Origin: Roseovarius sp. UBA6167
GTDB lineage: Bacteria > Pseudomonadota > Alphaproteobacteria > Rhodobacterales > Rhodobacteraceae
Direction of reading: 5' to 3'
Length of the DNA: 14,984 bases
Assembly (NCBI GenBank): GCA_002428225.1
Contig: DIUD01000044.1
Coordinates: 1-14,984, forward strand
Shown here: in pieces, positions 1 through 5,082 of the stretch
How positions within the stretch are numbered: position 1 is the stretch's first letter
Layout: each line of letters begins with the position of its first letter
The notes under the pieces: model-generated
Told to the model about the DNA's origin: nothing
What the model saw: only the letters and a program-made list of their open reading frames with translations
The model's database searches: none
Program-made: the position numbers and the translations under genes

Positions 1-1
1 G

Positions 2-127
2 GGCGACAACGTCTCGATGGACGTTGAGCTGCTTGCGCCGATCGCGATGGATGAGGGGCTGCGCTTCGCCATCCGCCAAGGCGGCCGCACCGTCGGCGCC
101 GGCGTGGTGTCGAAAATCCTCGCCTGA
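2..127 (+). CDS. tuf: Elongation factor Tu, C-terminal end (partial)
   Basis: This is the last 41 codons of EF-Tu, the GTPase that delivers aminoacyl-tRNA to the ribosome. The gene begins before the window. The visible residues belong to domain 3, the final beta-barrel, and contain the highly conserved stretches GDNVSMDVELLAPIAMDEG and RFAIRQGGRTVGAGVVSK, ending KILA. The reading frame runs unbroken from base 2 to the TGA at 125-127. A hairpin terminator follows within 30 bases. Neither secE/nusG nor rpsJ, common neighbours of the two tuf copies in proteobacteria, lies downstream; queC does. Identification is certain from sequence conservation; which tuf copy this is cannot be told. Confidence 0.97.
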   Translation, partial: GDNVSMDVELLAPIAMDEGLRFAIRQGGRTVGAGVVSKILA

Positions 128-152
128 CCGCGCCGAGGACGTGATAACGGCT

Positions 153-185
153 AGGGGCGCCTTTCGGGTGCCCCTTTGCTCTTTT
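153..185 (+). terminator. Rho-independent terminator of tuf
   Basis: A nine-pair stem is formed by 153-161 and 167-175 (AGGGGCGCC with GGTGCCCCT, one G-T pair) with a five-base loop TTTCG. It is followed by the T-rich tract TTTGCTCTTTT ending at 185. It starts 25 bases after the EF-Tu stop codon, so it should end the tuf transcript and separate it from the que operon. Confidence 0.85.
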
Positions 186-197
186 GCATGGGCGCGC

Positions 198-226
198 TTG
201 TTTTTCGGGCGCGCCCGGGCTAGTGA
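198..226 (+). promoter_or_regulatory. Candidate sigma-70 promoter of the queCDEF operon
   Basis: TTGTTT at 198-203 and TAGTGA at 221-226 are separated by 17 bases. This would place the transcription start near 232-235, just before the riboswitch aptamer at 236. The -10 hexamer is a poor match to TATAAT, so this call rests mainly on position between the tuf terminator and the aptamer. A GC-rich inverted repeat (GGGCGCGC at 190-197 and GCGCGCCC at 209-216) overlaps the spacer. Confidence 0.4.
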
Positions 227-235
227 TACGGTCAC

Positions 236-270
236 AGCGGTCGCAGCCTACCCGCTCTAAAAAACAAGGA
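236..270 (+). promoter_or_regulatory. preQ1-I riboswitch controlling queC translation
   Basis: Stem P1 is AGCGG (236-240) paired with CCGCT (252-256). The loop begins TCGCAG (241-246) and ends with C251, the likely ligand-pairing cytosine. The tail (257-270) is A-rich and ends ACAAGGA. The order stem, UCGCAG loop, stem, A-rich tail with CAAGG closely resembles the structurally studied preQ1-I aptamer of Thermoanaerobacter tengcongensis, whose loop also starts UCGCAG and whose tail also ends ACAAGG. The tail contains the queC Shine-Dalgarno AAGGA (266-270), six bases before ATG 277. Binding of preQ1 should fold the tail into the loop pseudoknot and hide the ribosome site. The genes downstream make preQ1, so this is end-product feedback. 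No covariance search was possible. Confidence 0.88.
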
Positions 271-276
271 CATGCA

Positions 277-969
277 ATGCGCACTCTGGTCATTTGCTCG
301 GGCGGGCTCGATTCCGTCACGCTGGCCCACAAGACCGCCGCCGAGGGCGATCTCGTGGGGCTGTTGTCGTTCGACTACGGCCAGCGCCATGTGAAGGAAC
401 TCGAATGCGCGGCGGCCTGTGCGCGGCGTCTGGATGTGGCGCATCGGGTGGTCGATCTGCGCAGCGTCGGCGCGGCGCTCTCGGGCTCGGCGCTGACGGG
501 TGACGTGGACGTGCCCGACGGGCATTACGCCGAAGAGACCATGCGCGTCACCGTGGTGCCCAACCGCAACGCGATCATGCTGACCGTGGCTTTTGGCATG
601 GCGGCGGCGGAGAAGGCAGAGGCGGTGGCGGCGGCGGTCCATGGCGGCGATCATTTCATCTATCCCGATTGCCGCCCCGGTTTCGTCGCGGCGTTTCAGG
701 CGATGCAGGACGCGGCGCTTGAGGGCATCGCCCGGGTGCGGCTCTGGACGCCCTACGTGACCGCCTCCAAGGCCGATATCGTGCGCGACGGCGCGCGGCT
801 TGGCGTGCCCTTTGCCGAAACATGGTCGTGCTACAAGGGGGGGCTGCACCATTGCGGGCGCTGCGGCACCTGCGTCGAGCGGCGCGAGGCGTTTCACCTG
901 GCGGGCGTCGCAGACCCGACCGCGTATGACGACGCGGTGTTCTGGCGCAAGGCGGTGGAGGGGCGCTGA
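277..969 (+). CDS. queC: 7-cyano-7-deazaguanine synthase QueC
   Basis: QueC converts 7-carboxy-7-deazaguanine to the nitrile preQ0 using ATP and ammonia, in the cytoplasmic queuosine pathway. The 230-residue protein has the PP-loop nucleotide-binding motif SGGLDS at residues 8-13. It also has the C-terminal zinc site, Cys185, Cys193, Cys196 and Cys199, in CYKGGLHHCGRCGTC. Length fits the family (about 220-235). The frame is open further upstream, to an ATG at 184, but that start would run through the riboswitch and promoter. The ATG at 277 has AAGGA six bases before it and gives the usual N-terminus MRTLVICSGGLDS. The stop overlaps the queD start (TGATG). It is the first gene of a queC-queD-queE-queF operon. 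Confidence 0.97.
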   Translation: MRTLVICSGGLDSVTLAHKTAAEGDLVGLLSFDYGQRHVKELECAAACARRLDVAHRVVDLRSVGAALSGSALTGDVDVPDGHYAEETMRVTVVPNRNAIMLTVAFGMAAAEKAEAVAAAVHGGDHFIYPDCRPGFVAAFQAMQDAALEGIARVRLWTPYVTASKADIVRDGARLGVPFAETWSCYKGGLHHCGRCGTCVERREAFHLAGVADPTAYDDAVFWRKAVEGR

Positions 970-1325
970 TGTATCGCATCACCAAGGAGTTTCATTTCTC
1001 GGCCAGCCATCAGCTGTCGGGGCTGCGCGAGGGGCATCCCTGCGCGCGGCTGCATGGGCATAACTATGTCGTGGTGGTGGAACTGGCCGCAGTCGAGCTG
1101 GACGAGACCGGCTTTGTCCGCGATTATCACGATCTGGCGGCATTGAAACGGTATATCGACGAAGAGCTGGACCATCGCCACCTCAACGACGTGCTGGGCG
1201 ACGATGGCGTGACCGCAGAGCGGATGGCGAAGCATTTCTTCGACTGGGCGCGCGCGCGCTGGCCCGAGGTGACGGCGGTGCGGGTGAGCGAGACGCCCAG
1301 GACATGGGCGGAATACCGGCCATGA
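969..1325 (+). CDS. queD: 6-carboxy-5,6,7,8-tetrahydropterin synthase QueD
   Basis: QueD turns 7,8-dihydroneopterin triphosphate into 6-carboxytetrahydropterin, the step before QueE. It belongs to the 6-pyruvoyl-tetrahydropterin synthase fold. The 118-residue protein shows the zinc-binding histidines His14 (FSASH), His29 and His31 (LHGHNY), the catalytic Cys25 (HPCARLHGH), the DHRHLN segment at 68-73 and Glu108 in SETP, all in family order. Its length is typical of the short bacterial QueD class. Its ATG overlaps the queC TGA by one base, and its TGA overlaps the queE ATG (ATGA at 1322-1325), so translation is probably coupled along the operon. Confidence 0.96.
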   Translation: MYRITKEFHFSASHQLSGLREGHPCARLHGHNYVVVVELAAVELDETGFVRDYHDLAALKRYIDEELDHRHLNDVLGDDGVTAERMAKHFFDWARARWPEVTAVRVSETPRTWAEYRP

Positions 1326-2044
1326 GCGATCCCATCCGCGTCTCGGAAATCTTCGGCCCAACGATCCAGGGCGAGGGCGCGCTGATCGGCCTGCCCACGG
1401 TTTTCGTGCGCACCGGCGGCTGCGATTATCGTTGCGCATGGTGCGACAGCCTGCACGCCGTGGATGCGGAATTCCGCCATGAGTGGACGCCCATGCAGGC
1501 CGGGGAAATCATGGCCGAGGTCGCGCGCCTCTCGGGCGGGCGGCCCTTGCTGGTGACGCTCTCGGGGGGCAATCCGGCGATTCAGCCGCTGGCGCCGCTG
1601 ATCGAGGCGGGGCGCGCGCGGGGCTACCGCTTTGCCATGGAGACGCAAGGCTCGGTGGCGCGCGACTGGTTCGCGGGTCTTGACATGCTGGTGCTGAGCC
1701 CCAAGCCGCCCTCGTCGGGGATGGGGGTGGATTGGGACATGTTCGACGCCTGCCTCGCGGCGGCCAAAGGGGCCGAGACAGTGCTCAAGATCGTGGTCTT
1801 CGACGAGGCGGACTATCTTTGGGCGCGGCAGGTGGCGGGGCGCTATCCGGCGCTGCCGCTGGTGTTGCAACCGGGCAATCACACGCCGCCCCCGCCCGGC
1901 GATGACAGCGCGGTGGTCGATCACGAGGGGATCGCGGCGCGGATGCGCTGGCTGGTGGGGCGCGTCACGGCGGATGGCTGGTTTGCCGCGCGGGTGCTGC
2001 CGCAGCTTCATGTTGCGCTCTGGGGCAACCGGCGCGGGGTCTGA
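1322..2044 (+). CDS. queE: 7-carboxy-7-deazaguanine synthase QueE (radical SAM)
   Basis: QueE is a radical S-adenosylmethionine enzyme that contracts the ring of 6-carboxytetrahydropterin to 7-carboxy-7-deazaguanine. The 240-residue protein has the N-terminal family motif FGPTIQGEG (residues 11-19) and the [4Fe-4S] cysteines Cys34, Cys38 and Cys41 in GCDYRCAWCD (CxxxCxxC). It also has SGGNP at 81-85, where many radical SAM proteins have GGEP, and the closing motif QLHVALWGNRRGV. An upstream in-frame ATG at 1304 would add six residues inside queD. ATG 1322, overlapping the queD stop as ATGA, gives the standard N-terminus and was chosen. queF follows after a 12-base gap. Confidence 0.96.
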   Translation: MSDPIRVSEIFGPTIQGEGALIGLPTVFVRTGGCDYRCAWCDSLHAVDAEFRHEWTPMQAGEIMAEVARLSGGRPLLVTLSGGNPAIQPLAPLIEAGRARGYRFAMETQGSVARDWFAGLDMLVLSPKPPSSGMGVDWDMFDACLAAAKGAETVLKIVVFDEADYLWARQVAGRYPALPLVLQPGNHTPPPPGDDSAVVDHEGIAARMRWLVGRVTADGWFAARVLPQLHVALWGNRRGV

Positions 2045-2056
2045 CAGGAGATGGCA

Positions 2057-2521
2057 ATGGCCGGGAACATCTATGAGGGTCTCAGACAGCTCGGCGGGGC
2101 GGCGCGGGTGCCGCAAGGCCCCGACGAGGCCGAGCTTGAGCGTGTGGCCAATCCGCAAGCCGATGTCGCCTACGCCGTGCGCTTCACCGCGCCCGAGTTC
2201 ACCTCGCTCTGTCCGATCACGGGGCAGCCGGATTTCGCCCACCTGGTGATCGACTATGTGCCGGGGGACTGGCTGGTGGAGAGCAAATCGCTCAAGCTCT
2301 ACCTCACCAGCTTTCGCAACCACGGTGCGTTTCACGAGGATTGCACGATTTCCATCGCGCGGCGCCTGGTGGAGTTCCTCGCGCCCCGGTGGCTGCGCAT
2401 CGGCGGCTACTGGTATCCGCGCGGCGGCATCCCGATCGACGTGTTCTGGCAGACGGGACCGGCGCCCGAGGGCGTGTGGCTGCCCGATCAGGGCGTGCCG
2501 CCCTATCGCGGTCGGGGGTAG
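2057..2521 (+). CDS. queF: NADPH-dependent preQ0 reductase QueF
   Basis: QueF reduces the nitrile of preQ0 to the aminomethyl group of preQ1, which tRNA-guanine transglycosylase then inserts into tRNA. The 154-residue product belongs to the short, single-domain class (YkvM type). It shows the nitrile-attacking Cys52 in LCPITGQPD, Asp59, the QueF signature ESKSLKLYL at 75-83, and His93-Glu94 (AFHEDC). Two ATGs are possible. At 2051 the AGGAG (2046-2050) would touch the start codon, whereas at 2057 the spacing is six bases, so 2057 is preferred. It ends the que operon; its product preQ1 is the expected ligand of the riboswitch at 236-270. Confidence 0.95.
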   Translation: MAGNIYEGLRQLGGAARVPQGPDEAELERVANPQADVAYAVRFTAPEFTSLCPITGQPDFAHLVIDYVPGDWLVESKSLKLYLTSFRNHGAFHEDCTISIARRLVEFLAPRWLRIGGYWYPRGGIPIDVFWQTGPAPEGVWLPDQGVPPYRGRG

Positions 2522-2525
2522 GGTC

Positions 2526-2548
2526 ATCCTCGGGCCGGGCCCGAGGAT
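2526..2548. repeat. Perfect palindrome between convergent operons; possible terminator
   Basis: ATCCTCGGGCC (2526-2536) and GGCCCGAGGAT (2538-2548) are exact inverse complements around one central G. It lies between the queF stop (2521) and the stop of the convergent sulfotransferase gene (2586). There is no real T-run on either side, so it is a weak candidate for an intrinsic terminator. The flanks GGTC and CTCA extend a motif (GTCATCCTCGGGC ... GCCCGAGGATCTCA) that I recall as a dispersed intergenic palindrome in alphaproteobacterial genomes; this memory is unverified. Confidence 0.6.
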
Positions 2549-2585
2549 CTCATCGTGTTTCAGGCGCGCGATGTGCCGGTTCGCG

Positions 2586-4361
2586 TCAGTCCAGCCATGC
2601 CGTCGGAACGCGGTCGCCGAACCGCGCCCGGATACCGGCGTATTGCTTGTCGAACGCCTCGCGGAACAGCGCGCGGATCTCGTCGGGCAGGGGCAACTTG
2701 GTCCCCTCGTTGACGCGGTTGGAGGCGTCGGGTGGAAGGTTGGCTATGCCGAGAAAGTCGCAGATCTGCGCCGTCGCGCCGCCCGTGAACAGGTCTTCGT
2801 AGAAGACGTAGAGGATGCGCTCCGGCGGCACGGCGGCCTCGAGCTCGGTCATGGTGCGGAGATAGTTGGCGCGCTCGATCGTGGAGAGACGCCCGCTTTT
2901 TCGCAGCATGTCCGCGTGCTCGACGCAAAGCCGCAGCATCTCGTCGGGGTTCGACTGCCCGCGCGTCTTGGCGGTCACGGCCATGCGGATTTGCGACCAC
3001 ATCCGGCTGACCGGATCGCGCAGGATGAAGATGAACCTTGCGCGCCCGATGCTTGCCATGTCGGCAAAATCGGCGCGTTTCAGGATGCTGTAGGCCGGGG
3101 TGATGTCGCCGACGACGGGCTGTGCGCGCCGACCGGCAAGCAGGTAGTCGATGTAGGGATCGTGACGGCGCGCACCATCGGCGCTGCCGGTATAAATCGA
3201 CAGGAGATCGGCCGCGTTGCGCAAGCGGTCCACCGCGTTCTTCTTTAGTCGCACATCCGTCGCGTCAAGCCTGTCGGCGAAAAGCTTGATCGTATCGACA
3301 CGTTGCTGAAGCGAGAGCTTCCCTTTTCCTGCCAGAACGTCGAAATAGTGCAGCTCCTTGTTGCGCGAGAAATGCACCTCATCCGAGCGCGACAGGTAAT
3401 CATAGAGCCAGGACGTGCCGGCCTTCTGGGCGCCGATGCCGAAGAACATGGTGGCATCTTCGGGAAATGCCGGCTTTGGATAGCTGCGAACCGATGGCCT
3501 CGTGATCTTGGCGGCGATGTTCTTCAGGGGCTTCGACGGCACCGCGCGGATATGCGGCTCCGGTCCCATGCCCAGCCGGTGCAGGAGCATCTGATCGGCA
3601 TAGGCGAAATCGAGCAGCTTCTCACGCGTTTCATCCCGCTCGATCAAGGTCTCGAGCTTGGCCCAGCGAGAGATCTCGCGGTCATCGGGCGCGCTGTTCA
3701 CAAAACGGCCCGTCAGGTTCGTCTTGATCCCCAAACGGTGTTCAAGATCGTGTTCGAGCCTGTCGAGGCCGTCCACCGAATAGACCCCGTCAAGCCCGCG
3801 CGCGGCCTCTTGTGCCCGTGTCACCAGCGTTGCCGTGTCGAGATCGGCGATTTGCGAATAGCCGCGCATCCGGCGCGTGACGAGATAGGTGCAATAGGTG
3901 CTGTAGTAATGGTCCCGGATGAAGTGACGCCAGCCCGGCGTGCCGCCAAAGAAATAGTCGTCCGGCCCGTTCTCGAGTGCCATGCGAAGGCCGCGGCGAC
4001 CGGGCTTTGCCAGTTCCTCTGCGGAAACGCTTTCGGCCTCGCGCCGCACGAAGAAATAGAACGAGGCAATGCGTTCGAGCGGGTCGCGCAGCACGGTGAA
4101 GGTAAAGCGCCGCTCTGGCAGCGTGTCGATCGCCTGCCAGTCGAGGTGACCGGAATAGAGCCGGTAGCCGGGCGGAAACTGGGCCGCGCCCGTTTCGGCC
4201 TGGGTGTGGACCCGGACGGGCGAGACGGCCTCTGCGCCGATGGCGCGGGCAAGCTCGTTATGGACGGTTTGTCCCGCCGTCTTGGGAATGTGCAGAAAGG
4301 CGATGGTGACGCCAGTGCCCGTGCCGGTATCGGTGGTCGCCGCGGGATTTCTCGTTGGCAT
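2586..4361 (-). CDS. Tandem (two-domain) sulfotransferase fusion protein
   Basis: The 591-residue protein carries two complete sulfotransferase signatures, so it is predicted to transfer sulfate from PAPS to carbohydrate or other acceptors. The N-terminal half has the 5'-phosphosulfate loop HIPKTAGQT (24-32) and the 3'-phosphate motif VLRDPLERIASFY (90-102), as in the HIPKTAG-type (Sulfotransfer_2-like) proteins. After a linker near 265-300, the second half has GAQKAGTSWLY (310-320) and FILRDPVSRMWS (445-456), as in the Sulfotransfer_1/3-like (NodH/heparan) class. No signal peptide or membrane helix is seen, so it should act in the cytoplasm. Its ATG is one base after the stop of the acetyltransferase gene, which indicates coupling. 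GC is lower than the flanks (52% at 3241-3300, 58% at 3841-3900). The acceptor is unknown; a glycan built by the neighbouring glycosyltransferase is my inference. Confidence 0.88.
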   Translation of the reverse strand: MPTRNPAATTDTGTGTGVTIAFLHIPKTAGQTVHNELARAIGAEAVSPVRVHTQAETGAAQFPPGYRLYSGHLDWQAIDTLPERRFTFTVLRDPLERIASFYFFVRREAESVSAEELAKPGRRGLRMALENGPDDYFFGGTPGWRHFIRDHYYSTYCTYLVTRRMRGYSQIADLDTATLVTRAQEAARGLDGVYSVDGLDRLEHDLEHRLGIKTNLTGRFVNSAPDDREISRWAKLETLIERDETREKLLDFAYADQMLLHRLGMGPEPHIRAVPSKPLKNIAAKITRPSVRSYPKPAFPEDATMFFGIGAQKAGTSWLYDYLSRSDEVHFSRNKELHYFDVLAGKGKLSLQQRVDTIKLFADRLDATDVRLKKNAVDRLRNAADLLSIYTGSADGARRHDPYIDYLLAGRRAQPVVGDITPAYSILKRADFADMASIGRARFIFILRDPVSRMWSQIRMAVTAKTRGQSNPDEMLRLCVEHADMLRKSGRLSTIERANYLRTMTELEAAVPPERILYVFYEDLFTGGATAQICDFLGIANLPPDASNRVNEGTKLPLPDEIRALFREAFDKQYAGIRARFGDRVPTAWLD

Positions 4362-4362
4362 C

Positions 4363-5082
4363 TCAATCCTTTCTCAGGTCGATGACGTCCGGCTTGAACG
4401 GTTCCACCTCGTTCATCTTCTGCAGGCCGTTGATGAATTCCTTCAGGTCGGACGGGTCAAGATGCGTCATCTGCCACGGTGCAAATCTCCACCATTTCAG
4501 GCGCAGAAGCTGGCCGATGACTTGCGGAGGCACGCGAAACTTGCGGATCGTGGCCGGGTTGCCCGCGACCACGGCGTAGGGCGGGACGTCCTTGGCGACA
4601 ACCGCACGGGCTGCCACGATCGCGCCGTCGCCGATCGTCACGCCGGCAGCGATATAGGCCCCGTGCCCGATCCAGACATCGTTGCCGATCGTGGTCAGCT
4701 TTACCCTGGTGGGCGGACCCTGAAAGCTGAACTTGTAGTCGTGATACTGGTCTGCGCCGTTAAATCCTGCGTCAAGATCAAACAGCCTGTCGCCGATATA
4801 GAAGGCGGGACTGGTGGAGATCCAGGTGGTCGGATGGTTCTGACGGCCGATCTGGACCTCCTCGCCAAAGGAGCAGTAGCGCCCGATCTTCGCCGCAAAG
4901 CAATAGCCCGACACCTGATACGAGAACGCCCCGAGTTCCAGCTTGAACTCGTATTTGGTCCATTTCAGGCTCGACGGGGCCTCGATGACGGTGCTTTTCG
5001 GCAAGACGACCTGCCCGCCCGGCCGATTGAGCACTTCGACGCCGCGCTCGCGCAGCCAGGATATGGGGATCGTCTTCAGCAT
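4363..5082 (-). CDS. CatB/XAT-like hexapeptide-repeat O-acetyltransferase
   Basis: This 239-residue protein resembles the xenobiotic acyltransferase (CatB/Vat) branch of the left-handed beta-helix acetyltransferases, which move acetyl from acetyl-CoA to hydroxyl groups. Hexapeptide repeats are visible at about 62-80 (AAKIGRYCSFGEEVQIG) and 130-165 (TTIGNDVWIGHGAYIAAGVTIG). The likely catalytic His83 lies in NHPTTWIS, and the C-terminal signature VVAGNPATIRKFR (171-183) precedes an aromatic LKWWRFAPW helix region. True antibiotic acetyltransferases share this fold, but the setting between a glycosyltransferase and a sulfotransferase favours decoration of a polysaccharide. Its start overlaps the glycosyltransferase stop by seven bases. 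GC is low for the window (55% at 4441-4500, 57% at 4681-4740). Confidence 0.85.
   Translation of the reverse strand: MLKTIPISWLRERGVEVLNRPGGQVVLPKSTVIEAPSSLKWTKYEFKLELGAFSYQVSGYCFAAKIGRYCSFGEEVQIGRQNHPTTWISTSPAFYIGDRLFDLDAGFNGADQYHDYKFSFQGPPTRVKLTTIGNDVWIGHGAYIAAGVTIGDGAIVAARAVVAKDVPPYAVVAGNPATIRKFRVPPQVIGQLLRLKWWRFAPWQMTHLDPSDLKEFINGLQKMNEVEPFKPDVIDLRKD

Noticed and set aside
184..276. Upstream extension of queC to an ATG at 184
   Set aside because: It would translate the promoter and riboswitch; the residues lack family resemblance, and ATG 277 has a well-spaced AAGGA.
1127..2527. Long open frame on the - strand opposite queD, queE and queF
   Set aside because: It is an antisense shadow in GC-rich DNA; the + strand frames hold clear family motifs.
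3303..4385. 360-codon + strand frame opposite the sulfotransferase gene
   Set aside because: No recognisable motif; the opposite strand encodes a protein with two sulfotransferase signatures.
4363..5082. Chloramphenicol or streptogramin resistance gene
   Set aside because: The fold is shared with CatB/Vat, but the coupling to glycosyltransferase and sulfotransferase genes points to glycan acetylation.
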